The notes below the pieces were generated by a model. It was not told where the DNA came from and searched no databases. It worked only from the letters and a program-made list of their open reading frames with translations. A stretch of 64,000 nt of DNA, taken from the NCBI RefSeq assembly GCF_020091405.1, contig NZ_CP081903.1, forward strand, positions 1,984,001 through 2,048,000, given 5' to 3'. Shown here piece after piece: positions 1 to 8,040 of this stretch. The first letter of the stretch is position 1, and the number at the start of each line of letters is the position of its first letter. The translations under genes and the position numbers were made by a program. The stretch comes from Bacteroides cellulosilyticus (GTDB lineage: Bacteria; Bacteroidota; Bacteroidia; Bacteroidales; Bacteroidaceae).

Positions 1-3000
1 CGGGTTTTCCGGGGTCCATGAGTTTTGCTCAATACTTTTAGGGTAGAAATTCTCGTACTGGCGTGTAAACGGTCCCCAGAAGAAACTGTTATCCTTGCCC
101 GGCCACCAGTTACGTTTCAGGACTCCCTGAAAGAATGTTGAAAAGTCGAAGCCGTAATAATTGAATCCTAGGTTCAGGGAGCAAGTGTATCTGGGCGATG
201 TATTACCGATAATGCGCAGGTCACCCGGATTTGCCAAAGTCTGGTCACCCGGAGATATTTCTCCATTGCCATCCAAGTCTTTGAATTTGATGTCTCCTGC
301 TATCGGATGGTTAATGAGGTAGTTACGTTGGATTCTTCGGTTTACTTTCGTTTGGTCTGCATGTTTCAGATATTCCATGTCATCCTGGAAGAACCCTTCA
401 ACCGTATATCCCCATATTTCACCCAAGCGTTTACCTACATAAAACTGGTCTATCTGTCCGTCGGGGTTGTCGAATTTGGTAATTTCTGTTACGTTATCGG
501 CTAATGTGAATCCTACTTTATATTCGAACGGCTGGTGTGCCAGCAAGAATTTATCCTGCCATTTCACTGACAGCTCGAAACCTCTTGTGCGCAGATTAGC
601 GGCATTCTCTTGTGGTTCGGAAGTTCCGAAAACAGATGGAAGTTTCTTACCTTGGGTCAACATATCTTTTGTGTCGCGTTGATACCAGTCGAAAGAAGTG
701 GAGAACCGTCCGTTAAACAAAGAGAAATCGACTCCAAAGTCAATGGTCTGAGATTTTTCCCAAGTGAAGTTTGAGGAGATGGCATCAGGAGTAGTCAGGT
801 AACTCATGTATGAACTGTCCATCAGGTAATCCCCTTGCGTGACTTTCATTTTGGCTATGTAGTCGTATGGACCTACGTTTTGATTGCCCAGTGTCCCATA
901 GGAAACGCGGAATTTCAAGTTATCCATAACGGATTTCAATGATTGGAAGAATGGTTCTTCACTTATGCGCCAGGCAAAAGAACCGGAGGGGAAAATACCC
1001 AGGCGTTTGTTATGGGGGAACTTGGAGGAAAGGTCGAAGCGTCCGTTGAACTCTAATAGATAGCGTCCCAGGTAGTCGTAGTTCAGGCGGTAGAAAGCGG
1101 CACGGATAGCCCATTCATCAGCATTTCCCTGAACCTGTACATTTTCTCCCGTGGCGAGGTTGAAAGAACCCAGTTCTTCGGATGCGGGTGAACTGCGTCT
1201 TGCAACACTGCGCTCCCAATGTCTCCATTCTTGGTTGAATCCGATCATTGCCTTTACATCGTGTTTCTTTGCAAAGAGGTGGCTGTATGTACCGAAGGCA
1301 TTGACTGCCTGATACATAGTTTGCCAATGCATCTCCTTATAGAGTGATTTGTTAGGCATATAGCGGCTTGTTCCCTCACCGTTGGGTTGGTTGGTGTGCG
1401 GAGTTGAAACCAGTAACAGTTTGGAAACGGGACTTCCTTTACGGAAACTATAGTCGGCATTTAATACTACGTCCTTGATGGGAGTAAACTGCAAAGCAAT
1501 GGTGTTTGAAATGTCATGCTCCTGGTCAAGTCCCTTGCTTTTCCCATAGGTCAGGTCGGCAAATGTGCCGTCCGCTATGTCACGGCCGGGAGTGTAGGCG
1601 CCGTTGATAAGAATAGTACCATCCGGATTTCGGGGTAAGAATACCGGGGAAGCGTGGAAGGTATATTTTCTCCAATCCTCACTGTTATCGCTTCCACCTA
1701 CATTACGGTTGTTGGTTGCCGGATAATCATAATCGCTGAAATAGATATTGGTGGAGTTGGTTATCTTGATAGAGGAGGTCAGCTGGAAATCGATCTTGCT
1801 GCGTAAGGTATAACTTTTCAGTTTATCGGGGTTGATTCGGTAAATACCTTCTCTTGAATAGAATCTTCCGGAAAGATAGAAACGAACTTTCTCGCTACCA
1901 CCGGAAATATTCAGGTTATGTTCCATGGAGGGTTGGTTATTCTGGAAGATATAATCCCACCAATCCGTATTTCCGTAATGTACATAGCGCTCCACGCCGT
2001 CTACTGTTTTTATCAGTGCGGAAGGGAGTGAAGGGTCTTTCTTGCGGGCTTCCATGTAGGCATAGTCTTCTTCGGTGTATCCTAAGTAGGTACTTGTATT
2101 TTCCAAAAGACTTAACTTGTCGCTCAGGCGAGCCCATTCCAGGCCGTCCGTGATAAAATTGTCTGTATTGATAGTGGGGTTGCTCCAACCGAAGTGATTG
2201 GAATAATTCACCTGTATTTTTCCGGCATTCGGATTCTTGGTCGTGATAAGTACTACACCAAAAGCGGCACGGGCACCATATATGGCGGCAGAAGAAGCGT
2301 CTTTCAGTACAGATATGGATTCTATATCTTTGGGATTGATATAATTCATATCACCTTCTACACCGTCGATAAGTACCAAAGGCTTTCCGCCGTTTATGGA
2401 ACCTACGCCACGTACATCAAAGGTTGCCTTTGAGTTTATGGAACCATCGCTGAAGGAAACATTCAGATTGGGAATCATTCCTTGGAGTACTTGCCCGGCA
2501 TTGCCACTGACGCGGTGCTCTATTTCTTTCGAGGATATTTGGTCTACGGCACCGGATAGATTTGCTTTCTTGGTGGTACCGTATCCTACCACCACCACCT
2601 CATCCAGCATTTCACTATCCTCTTTCAGCGTAACTTTGGTGAGTTCTTTACTGGATGCGGGATAGGTCAAGGGCTGATAGCCTATATAGGAAATGTTGAT
2701 TGTGGAGTTTTCAGGTACATTTGCCAAGGTGTAATTACCGTCTATATCGGTGATGGTACCATTGCTGGTTCCTTTTACTACAATGCTGGCACCAATTACC
2801 GGTTCGCCCGACTGGTCTACAATCGTTCCGGTAATCGTCTTAGTCTTCTGATTCACAGCCTCCTTCTGCAACAGCACTACTACATTGTCTTTCTCCATTC
2901 TGTAAGTAAGTTCCTTACCGGCCAGCATTTTCTGCAAAGTCTGCTCAATGGTGGCATTGCTTACGTTGAAGGAGACGGGCTGATCGAGGCCTGCCAGTTT

Positions 3001-3177
3001 CTCATTGTAGAAGAACTTGTAGTTGCTTACCTGCTCAATCTTTTTCAGTGCGGCACGCAACGGCGTGTTTTCCACAGTGACGGTGATCTGCGAGAAAAGG
3101 CTGAGTGATACACTCAAGAACATGGTGAGGCAAAGCGCCCGCATAGTTCTTAGATTCTTTGGTTTCCTGTTTTTCAT
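1..3177 (-). CDS. SusC/RagA-family TonB-dependent transporter with N-terminal STN domain (3' part cut by window start)
   Basis: Outer-membrane TonB-dependent importer, here of the sigma/anti-sigma-controlled type. Reading the minus strand from the ATG at 3177 gives MKNRKPKNLRTMRALCLTMF, a signal peptide. An STN (secretin/TonB short N-terminal) domain follows at about residues 26-103, then a carboxypeptidase-regulatory-like beta domain at about 110-190 and the plug, with EVVVVGYGT near 190 and LIDGVEGDMN near 270. The frame stays open to base 1 and ends in SIEQNSWTPENP, a motif typical of the last 60-80 residues of SusC proteins, so only a short tail is missing (1059 residues visible). It lies 96 nt after the FecR gene. 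In this family the STN domain contacts the FecR anti-sigma protein, so the transporter is probably also the glycan sensor. Its SusD partner should lie just outside the window. The substrate cannot be told from sequence. Confidence 0.95.
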   Translation of the reverse strand, partial: MKNRKPKNLRTMRALCLTMFLSVSLSLFSQITVTVENTPLRAALKKIEQVSNYKFFYNEKLAGLDQPVSFNVSNATIEQTLQKMLAGKELTYRMEKDNVVVLLQKEAVNQKTKTITGTIVDQSGEPVIGASIVVKGTSNGTITDIDGNYTLANVPENSTINISYIGYQPLTYPASSKELTKVTLKEDSEMLDEVVVVGYGTTKKANLSGAVDQISSKEIEHRVSGNAGQVLQGMIPNLNVSFSDGSINSKATFDVRGVGSINGGKPLVLIDGVEGDMNYINPKDIESISVLKDASSAAIYGARAAFGVVLITTKNPNAGKIQVNYSNHFGWSNPTINTDNFITDGLEWARLSDKLSLLENTSTYLGYTEEDYAYMEARKKDPSLPSALIKTVDGVERYVHYGNTDWWDYIFQNNQPSMEHNLNISGGSEKVRFYLSGRFYSREGIYRINPDKLKSYTLRSKIDFQLTSSIKITNSTNIYFSDYDYPATNNRNVGGSDNSEDWRKYTFHASPVFLPRNPDGTILINGAYTPGRDIADGTFADLTYGKSKGLDQEHDISNTIALQFTPIKDVVLNADYSFRKGSPVSKLLLVSTPHTNQPNGEGTSRYMPNKSLYKEMHWQTMYQAVNAFGTYSHLFAKKHDVKAMIGFNQEWRHWERSVARRSSPASEELGSFNLATGENVQVQGNADEWAIRAAFYRLNYDYLGRYLLEFNGRFDLSSKFPHNKRLGIFPSGSFAWRISEEPFFQSLKSVMDNLKFRVSYGTLGNQNVGPYDYIAKMKVTQGDYLMDSSYMSYLTTPDAISSNFTWEKSQTIDFGVDFSLFNGRFSTSFDWYQRDTKDMLTQGKKLPSVFGTSEPQENAANLRTRGFELSVKWQDKFLLAHQPFEYKVGFTLADNVTEITKFDNPDGQIDQFYVGKRLGEIWGYTVEGFFQDDMEYLKHADQTKVNRRIQRNYLINHPIAGDIKFKDLDGNGEISPGDQTLANPGDLRIIGNTSPRYTCSLNLGFNYYGFDFSTFFQGVLKRNWWPGKDNSFFWGPFTRQYENFYPKSIEQNSWTPENP

Positions 3178-3273
3178 ATCAAATAAATTAAGTTGGTTTG
3201 ATAGGTATACAGGTTTCCTTATGTCGCCGTCCAAGCGGCTTTTTCCTTTTAACTCACATTAACAAACCAGCGG

Positions 3274-4326
3274 CTATTTCTCCTTTAATATAATGACTGA
3301 ATCTTCCATTTCATAACGGAATGGAGAGGTCAGCATGATGATGTTTAAAGCGTTCTGTATACCTCCACCGGGGATAGTACCGGTGAAACGTTCTTCGGAT
3401 ATCTTGGGTGAGTCGATACGTATTGTGACATCATACACTCGTGAAAGGGCTTTCATGATGTTTTCCAAAGATTCGTTTTGGAAGTAGAGACTGCCTTTCG
3501 TCCAGCTTACGTAGTCGTCGGGATAGACTTTCTCGGTACTCAGTTTGCGGGTGGACTTGTTGTAGTTTATCTTCTCTCCGGGGCTTAGGGTGGTAGAAGT
3601 GGATGGCGTGTGGATACCGACTTTTCCTTCCAGCAGGACGACAGTCACATCCTGGTCGTTACTGTAGGCGCAGACGTTGAACACCGTACCCATTACTTTA
3701 ACTTCCAGTTCGCCCACCTGCACGATGAAGGTGCGGCGGGTATCATGTGCCACTTTGAAGTAACCTTCTCCTTCCAGTTGCACCCGGCGTTCGTTTCTTC
3801 CGAAGTCGCTCAGATAGCTGAGTTGGGAGGCGGAATTCAGGATGACGTCTGTACCGTCGGGCAAAACTACAGTGGCTTTATCGCCCTTGTCGGCTTTCAC
3901 AATGAAGGGTGAACGGGGTTGATCGGCATTGGAGATACTCAGAATATTGTAAGTGAAGAAGGCGATGCAGATGGGAATGCAAATCATGGCTGCCCACCTT
4001 GCCCAGGCGGGAACCAGTGCTTTGCCCGGTGTACGCTTCACGGCAGGTTGTTGCGGTGTGTAGGGGGCAACTGTGTCTTTACCGGAAAGCCCGGAGGCCT
4101 CGGAAGTTCCGGATGCCTCTTTAAGAACTTCCGTCTTAATTCTGGCAAACATCTTATCGCGCAAGGCGGGACTGATGTCGGCGGCGGACTTCTCAAACTC
4201 CTTCTCCCACCATCCTGCCAGTTGGGCATTGTTGCGTATCCATCCTGCCAGTTCGCTGATTTCCGCTTCTGTGATGTCTCCTGCGAAGTATTTTTCGGCT
4301 AAGTTCTTATAATATTCTTTTTCCAT
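3274..4326 (-). CDS. FecR-family anti-sigma factor
   Basis: Inner-membrane anti-sigma factor that passes the transporter signal to the ECF sigma factor. The 350 residues show an N-terminal cytoplasmic anti-sigma region (about 5-60, including ISELAGWIRNN), a proline/serine-rich linker, one membrane segment at about 109-130 (WAAMICIPICIAFFTYNIL) and a periplasmic FecR domain at about 145-240 (LPDGTDVILNSASQLSYLSDF, then VMGTVFNV). A C-terminal DUF4974/STN-like domain sits at about 270-348 (GSLYFQNESLENIMKALSRVYDV). It lies between the sigma factor (65 nt upstream) and the SusC gene (96 nt downstream) on the same strand. This is the standard Bacteroides sigma/anti-sigma/SusC order. The ligand is unknown. 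Confidence 0.95.
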   Translation of the reverse strand: MEKEYYKNLAEKYFAGDITEAEISELAGWIRNNAQLAGWWEKEFEKSAADISPALRDKMFARIKTEVLKEASGTSEASGLSGKDTVAPYTPQQPAVKRTPGKALVPAWARWAAMICIPICIAFFTYNILSISNADQPRSPFIVKADKGDKATVVLPDGTDVILNSASQLSYLSDFGRNERRVQLEGEGYFKVAHDTRRTFIVQVGELEVKVMGTVFNVCAYSNDQDVTVVLLEGKVGIHTPSTSTTLSPGEKINYNKSTRKLSTEKVYPDDYVSWTKGSLYFQNESLENIMKALSRVYDVTIRIDSPKISEERFTGTIPGGGIQNALNIIMLTSPFRYEMEDSVIILKEK

Positions 4327-4391
4327 CTTCTCTTACTTATTTCTATATGTGTATACAGTTACTTCCATTCTCTTGTCCAACTGTGCCGTTA

Positions 4392-4991
4392 TTATTGCAT
4401 TTCGTTAACAAAAAAGGCCCATAGGATGAGAATCAGTTTATCGTAATGCTTAATGAATTGTTCGCGCATGAACTTTACGGCAAGTGACAGTTGCGTGGCG
4501 ACTGTACTTTCTGAAATACCCATCTTCTCAGCTATTTCTTTATTGGTATAGCCTTGACGTTTGCTGAGCAGAAAGATTTTCTTGCGCGAGGGGGGTAGTT
4601 CTTCAGCCAGTGAGTCGATGTAGTCGTTCAGAAAGCGCAGGTCTGTGCTTTCTTCTGTCTGATGATCCCGGTCGGGATTGCTTTTCAGCAGGTATTCGGT
4701 ATAAATGTATTCCACTGTCTGATGCTGGTACATATTCATTGACAGGTTACGGGCTATGGTGCAGAGGTAGGAGATGAAATTTTCAGTCGGGTCTATCTTC
4801 TCCCGCACCTCCCATATGCGGATAAATGTTTGCTGCACCACCTCTTCTGCCATATACTGATTGCCGGAAGAGAGACGCATCATAAAGTTGTAGAGCTTGC
4901 CGCTATACAGGTTATATAACTTCTCGAATGCAGAAAAAGAACCCTCCTTCAGTGATTGTAGCAATTCATTTCTATTTTCGTTTGCAATCAT
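4392..4991 (-). CDS. ECF-type RNA polymerase sigma factor (Bacteroidetes sigma-70 family)
   Basis: Extracytoplasmic-function sigma factor of 199 residues. Region 2 spans about 24-90 (FEKLYNLYSGKLYNFM, then EEVVQQTFIRIWEVRE). Region 4 spans about 122-176 and contains the helix-turn-helix YTNKEIAEKMGISESTVATQ. There is no extra domain beyond sigma 2 and 4. It is the first gene of the sigma-FecR-SusC set and by family precedent would direct transcription of the SusC operon once released by FecR. The start at 4991 is supported by a TACCTTTG box at 5011-5018, about 20 nt upstream. A candidate small RNA gene lies about 330 nt upstream on the same strand. Confidence 0.95.
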   Translation of the reverse strand: MIANENRNELLQSLKEGSFSAFEKLYNLYSGKLYNFMMRLSSGNQYMAEEVVQQTFIRIWEVREKIDPTENFISYLCTIARNLSMNMYQHQTVEYIYTEYLLKSNPDRDHQTEESTDLRFLNDYIDSLAEELPPSRKKIFLLSKRQGYTNKEIAEKMGISESTVATQLSLAVKFMREQFIKHYDKLILILWAFFVNEMQ

Positions 4992-5010
4992 ATATTATTG
5001 ATTTAGGCTT

Positions 5011-5018
5011 CAAAGGTA
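5011..5018 (-). promoter_or_regulatory. Putative -7 box for the ECF sigma gene
   Basis: On the minus strand this reads TACCTTTG, matching the Bacteroides -7 consensus TAnnTTTG, with the ATG about 20 nt downstream. No clear TTTG is seen at the -33 distance, so it is a partial match. Confidence 0.5.
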
Positions 5019-5153
5019 TGCCTTGTGCTTACGTAACAGGTTGCAATATTATTAATAATTTCCAGAATAACCGAATAGCGGGATTCTTTTTTGATTTGTT
5101 AGTGGCTTGTAACTGTATGGCTTGGTATCTAAATGCTATTTTATACAGCTTTA

Positions 5154-5221
5154 TTTTTGTACACTTTTCCTTTGTAAGATGCTGATTAATAGAGTTAGTT
5201 TGTAGCAAAAGTGTACAAAAA
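5154..5221. repeat. 15-bp perfect inverted repeat, arms 38 nt apart
   Basis: TTTTTGTACACTTTT (5154-5168) is exactly complementary to AAAAGTGTACAAAAA (5207-5221). The core GTACAC/GTGTAC suggests a protein-binding or stem-loop element upstream of the sigma gene. The function is unknown. Confidence 0.6.
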
Positions 5222-5324
5222 ATGAAATAATCTATTTGTTTGGTTTTGCTGTTTTTACCTATCAGAAATACACCAATAAGACTCTTATATAGTTTTCAAA
5301 TGACTACGGTTAAGGTATGGGCAT

Positions 5325-5349
5325 AAAAAAAGGAGTACCGCTGTACTCC
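5325..5349 (-). terminator. Intrinsic terminator of the candidate small RNA
   Basis: Seven-base-pair perfect stem GGAGTAC/GTACTCC (5332-5338 with 5343-5349), a 4-nt loop, then seven T on the minus strand (5331-5325). Confidence 0.8.
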
Positions 5350-5390
5350 AACCTTTGTTAACCTTAAATCTAATACTATGAAAAAAATCA
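5325..5390 (-). ncRNA. Candidate small RNA of about 66 nt with its own promoter and intrinsic terminator
   Basis: A complete minimal transcription unit is visible on the minus strand. The promoter is TTTG (5427-5424), 20 nt of spacer, then TATATTTG (5403-5396). A start near 5390 would lead through a T-rich segment and TTAAGGTTAACAAAGG into the hairpin GGAGTAC-AGCG-GTACTCC (5349-5332), then seven T (5331-5325). No ORF of useful size fits. It lies upstream of an ECF-sigma/FecR/SusC set. Small RNAs next to polysaccharide loci are known in Bacteroides (for example DonS of B. fragilis), and the sequence looks familiar as a repeated Bacteroides intergenic unit, but I cannot verify family membership. 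Read on the plus strand, the same DNA offers only a 5-codon ORF (MKKIT, start 5378). Confidence 0.7.
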
Positions 5391-5395
5391 CATGA

Positions 5396-5427
5396 CAAAT
5401 ATAGGGGTTCATCTTATTTCCTCCAAA
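5396..5427 (-). promoter_or_regulatory. Promoter of the candidate small RNA (-33/-7)
   Basis: Minus strand: -33 TTTG at 5427-5424, exactly 20 nt of spacer, and -7 TATATTTG at 5403-5396. Both boxes and the spacing match the Bacteroides primary-sigma consensus TTTG-N19-21-TAnnTTTG. Confidence 0.75.
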
Positions 5428-5623
5428 TATATGTCAGTGTTTGGCATTCCTTTTATAATTCTTTCACGGATATTCACTGTTTTCGCACACGAACTGTCTT
5501 TTTGAGATAATATAGGGGTGGATAGTGGCTAAATGATTATCGGGCGAAAAGGGGAATAACCATAGTGCATAGGTGGCATATATATAAGATACGTTTATTT
5601 TGCTATATGGATAATCGTATGTT

Positions 5624-5699
5624 GATTACTGTCGGTAAGTCGTTTGACTATTGTCAGCAAGCATGCTGATTACTGTCAGTAAACTTACTGACAGTAATC
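5624..5699. repeat. 22-bp-period palindromic array A (3 in-phase units plus an off-phase inverted copy)
   Basis: Related 16-mers begin at 5624 (GATTACTGTCGGTAAG), 5646 (GACTATTGTCAGCAAG) and 5668 (GATTACTGTCAGTAAA), exactly 22 nt apart. Each contains the dyad TTACTG-T-CAGTAA or a close variant, centred at 5632, 5654 and 5676. A fourth, inverted copy, CTTACTGACAGTAATC, occupies 5684-5699 and forms a 15-bp stem with unit 3. Since 22 is not a multiple of three, this is not coding repetition. It resembles arrays B1, B2 and C in period but not in sequence. Confidence 0.85.
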
Positions 5700-5812
5700 A
5701 AACGCTATGGATGTCCTATGCAAAATAATATAATGTATTATAGATTAGTTGAATAGCTAATAACCCGTTATTGAAAAATATCCGTTGACAATGTTATAGA
5801 AAGTATGTGGAT

Positions 5813-5870
5813 ATACCCTTCCACCCGCTAAGGTTGATGGATAAGGAAATACGGGGGTGTGGAAGGGTAT
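5813..5870. repeat. 12-bp inverted repeat / long hairpin
   Basis: ATACCCTTCCAC (5813-5824) pairs perfectly with GTGGAAGGGTAT (5859-5870). The inner CCCG/CGGG could extend the stem. No T-tract follows on either strand, so a simple terminator is not indicated. Confidence 0.6.
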
Positions 5871-6060
5871 GAAGGAAAGAAAAAAAGAAGTAGGAATTAT
5901 CCCGGTTTATTTCTTAGAAAGATGAAATTGTTTACTGATTGAAGTGAAATCTGCTTCACTTTTATGTTGCAAAGTTGCAAATCTGTTTCATTCGTTTCAC
6001 AGAACCTTTCACCCCACGAAAAGAGTTATAAAACGTATAATTTCTTCAATTATAATAATA

Positions 6061-6068
6061 TATATTTG
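6061..6068 (+). promoter_or_regulatory. Putative -7 box of the fimbrial operon
   Basis: TATATTTG, 20 nt before the ATG at 6089. The upstream sequence is AT-rich with only TTTC near the -33 distance. Confidence 0.55.
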
Positions 6069-6088
6069 CCTCCATACAAAGCAAAGTT

Positions 6089-7057
6089 ATGAAGGTTCGC
6101 GTCGGTTTATATATACTTTTGATACTCTTTCTTTTGATATCAGGCAAAGAAGAGGCGCGGGCTGGAAGATATGCAGCGAAAGGAGATACTTGTAGAGTAT
6201 CGGACCGAATGAATCAGCCGGAAACCTGGAGCAAAATTTACCAATGGGTGATGGACGACCCGCAAGTGCCGGATAAAGAAGATGTGTTGACGTTGATCCG
6301 GTATCACTTCGGGAACTTTGAAAAGCTGAGAAAGCTGTTGCGCTATTTGGATGGTGGCAGACCTTACGCTTATTTATCGGAACATCAGTTTCGGAAGATA
6401 GAACGGACAGGGAAGATGAAGGACAGTTTGCCGGTAGCTGCATTAACATTGCCTGCGAATACTTTGCCGGAGGAGCAATTGGAAACTATGGCTTTCGCTC
6501 CTTGGGTTGAAGTGGAAAGTAAGCGGGAAACCCCGCACAGAACAGTGCTTGCATTGAAGAACAATATACTTTATGATTTAGCTTTGGCTCCGAATGTGGA
6601 GGTGGAATTGCCCGTAGGGCAGCGGTGGTCTTTGAATATGGAATATAAATGTCCCTGGTGGTCGAACAGCAAGCATGGCTTTTGTTACCAGCTTCTTTCG
6701 GGAGGTGTTGAGGCACGTTGCTGGCTTGGAAAACGTAAGAACCGTGAACGACTGACAGGACATTTTCTGGGAATATATGCCGAAGGGGGAGTGTACGATT
6801 TTCAATTTGACAAAGACAAAGGATATCGGGGAAACTACTATGCAGCTTCCGGTCTGACGTATGGGTATAGCCATCAACTGGCACGGCACCTGGCTCTTGA
6901 GTTTAGTTTGGGTATTGGTTATCTGGCGACAGAATACCGTAAGTACACCACCTACGAAGGCGATTTGATATGGACGAGTAGCGGACGCTATCATTTTATG
7001 GGGCCTACAAAAGCCAAAATCTCTTTGGTATGGCTCATTAAGGGAAGGAGGCGATAG
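6089..7057 (+). CDS. DUF3575-containing protein, first gene of a fimbrial operon
   Basis: Protein of 322 residues with an N-terminal export signal (KVRVGLYILLILFLLISG, then EEARA at the likely cleavage site). After a variable region the second half (about 150-318) matches DUF3575. The hallmark ALKNNILYDLALAPNVEVEL near 155-174 is followed by GQRWSLNMEYKCPWW and beta-rich, aromatic-rich segments that look like an outer-membrane barrel. DUF3575 proteins are regular members of Bacteroidales Mfa/FimA-type pilus loci; the exact role is not established, and help in anchoring or assembly at the outer membrane is inference. It is 2 nt from the next gene, so the two are translationally coupled. Start chosen for the signal peptide and the TATATTTG box 20 nt upstream. 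Confidence 0.85.
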   Translation: MKVRVGLYILLILFLLISGKEEARAGRYAAKGDTCRVSDRMNQPETWSKIYQWVMDDPQVPDKEDVLTLIRYHFGNFEKLRKLLRYLDGGRPYAYLSEHQFRKIERTGKMKDSLPVAALTLPANTLPEEQLETMAFAPWVEVESKRETPHRTVLALKNNILYDLALAPNVEVELPVGQRWSLNMEYKCPWWSNSKHGFCYQLLSGGVEARCWLGKRKNRERLTGHFLGIYAEGGVYDFQFDKDKGYRGNYYAASGLTYGYSHQLARHLALEFSLGIGYLATEYRKYTTYEGDLIWTSSGRYHFMGPTKAKISLVWLIKGRRR

Positions 7058-7059
7058 CT

Positions 7060-7998
7060 ATGAGGTGTACGAAATATATGTTTCTTTTACTTCTGTTCGG
7101 GCTGCCGATACTGTTAGCCGGATGTGATTTCAGAGACATACTGGATGAGTATCCCGTCAGCGGAGTAAAGATAAAGTTTAACTGGAAAGGAGTGGATAAG
7201 TTGCCCGAAGGGATGAGGGTGATTTTCTACCCGAAGAGTGAAGAAGGCAGAAAGGTGGATAGCTATCTTTCGGTAGAAGGGGGAGAGGTGAAAGTGCCGC
7301 CCGGGCGTTATGACATGGTGATTTACAATTATAATACGGAATGTGTACTGATTCGTGGTGAAAAGTCATACGAAACGATTGAAGCTTATACAGGACCTTG
7401 CACAGGCCTTGACGCTAGTGAAAAAATGGTATGGGCACCTGATCCTTTGTATGTAGTAAGTATAAAAGATATGAGGATAGAAAAGAGTGAAGATGTGCTT
7501 TTGATGGAGTTTCAGCCGAAGCTGGTAGTCAAGCACTATTCTTTTGAAATAAAGGTGAAAGGATTGAAGAACGTGGCAAGCATTGTTTGCAATGTGGATG
7601 GAATGGATGGGGGATATTGCATAAGTAATGGCTCATGTACGGCAAGCATTGCTCCTATCTATGTGGAGGCTCATAAAGGAGAGGATGTAATACGTGGCAG
7701 TTTCTCTGCTTTTTCCTCATCAGAGTCTGCGAATACACGTTTGACCGGAGGGGTGATGATGAAGCTATTACTAGTTAAGGTGGATAATACGGTTCAAGAG
7801 ACCAAGGTTGACATCACGGCGGCTGTAGCTCCTCCCCCGCCCGGGGAAGAAGAAGATCCGGTAACGGATATCGAGATACCGATTGAAGAGGAGATTGAAG
7901 TGGATGATGTGGAAGTTCCTCCCGGTGGAGGCGGAGGCATTGGCGGTGATGTAGGAAACTGGGACGACGAGACGAATGTTGAGTTACCTGTAAATTGA
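7060..7998 (+). CDS. Fimbrial-locus lipoprotein, DUF5119-like
   Basis: Lipoprotein of 312 residues. The signal MRCTKYMFLLLLFGLPILLA is followed by lipobox Cys22 (LLAGC). The body shows beta-sandwich patterns (VSGVKIKFNWKGVDKLPEGM, then RVIFYPKS; later VPPGRYDMVIYNYNTE) like the DUF5119 / FimB-Mfa2 group of minor or anchor fimbrial subunits. The last 60 residues are low-complexity: a proline run, an acidic stretch rich in E, D and I, then a GGGGG run, which may be a flexible spacer. It is 2 nt after the DUF3575 gene and 42 nt before the fimbrillin. The family name is from memory; the lipoprotein nature and operon position are direct observations. Confidence 0.75.
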   Translation: MRCTKYMFLLLLFGLPILLAGCDFRDILDEYPVSGVKIKFNWKGVDKLPEGMRVIFYPKSEEGRKVDSYLSVEGGEVKVPPGRYDMVIYNYNTECVLIRGEKSYETIEAYTGPCTGLDASEKMVWAPDPLYVVSIKDMRIEKSEDVLLMEFQPKLVVKHYSFEIKVKGLKNVASIVCNVDGMDGGYCISNGSCTASIAPIYVEAHKGEDVIRGSFSAFSSSESANTRLTGGVMMKLLLVKVDNTVQETKVDITAAVAPPPPGEEEDPVTDIEIPIEEEIEVDDVEVPPGGGGGIGGDVGNWDDETNVELPVN

Positions 7999-8040
7999 AA
8001 AGTAAAACGAACAAAATATTAACTTATAAAACAAACGGTT

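Larger units (their letters stand above)
4992..6088. other. 1.1-kb intergenic region without protein-coding gene
   Basis: Between the sigma gene (minus) and the fimbrial operon (plus). It holds the 5154-5221 inverted repeat, the candidate small RNA 5325-5390, periodic array A 5624-5699, the hairpin 5813-5870, a small hairpin AAGTGAA/TTCACTT at 5942-5961, and the fimbrial -7 box at 6061-6068. Short ORFs in the stretch start without promoter context and resemble no family I know. Confidence 0.8.

Noticed and set aside
5378..5395. Five-codon plus-strand ORF (MKKIT) as a leader peptide
   Set aside because: The plus strand has no promoter match upstream and no attenuator-controlled gene downstream. 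The minus-strand small RNA explains the sequence better.
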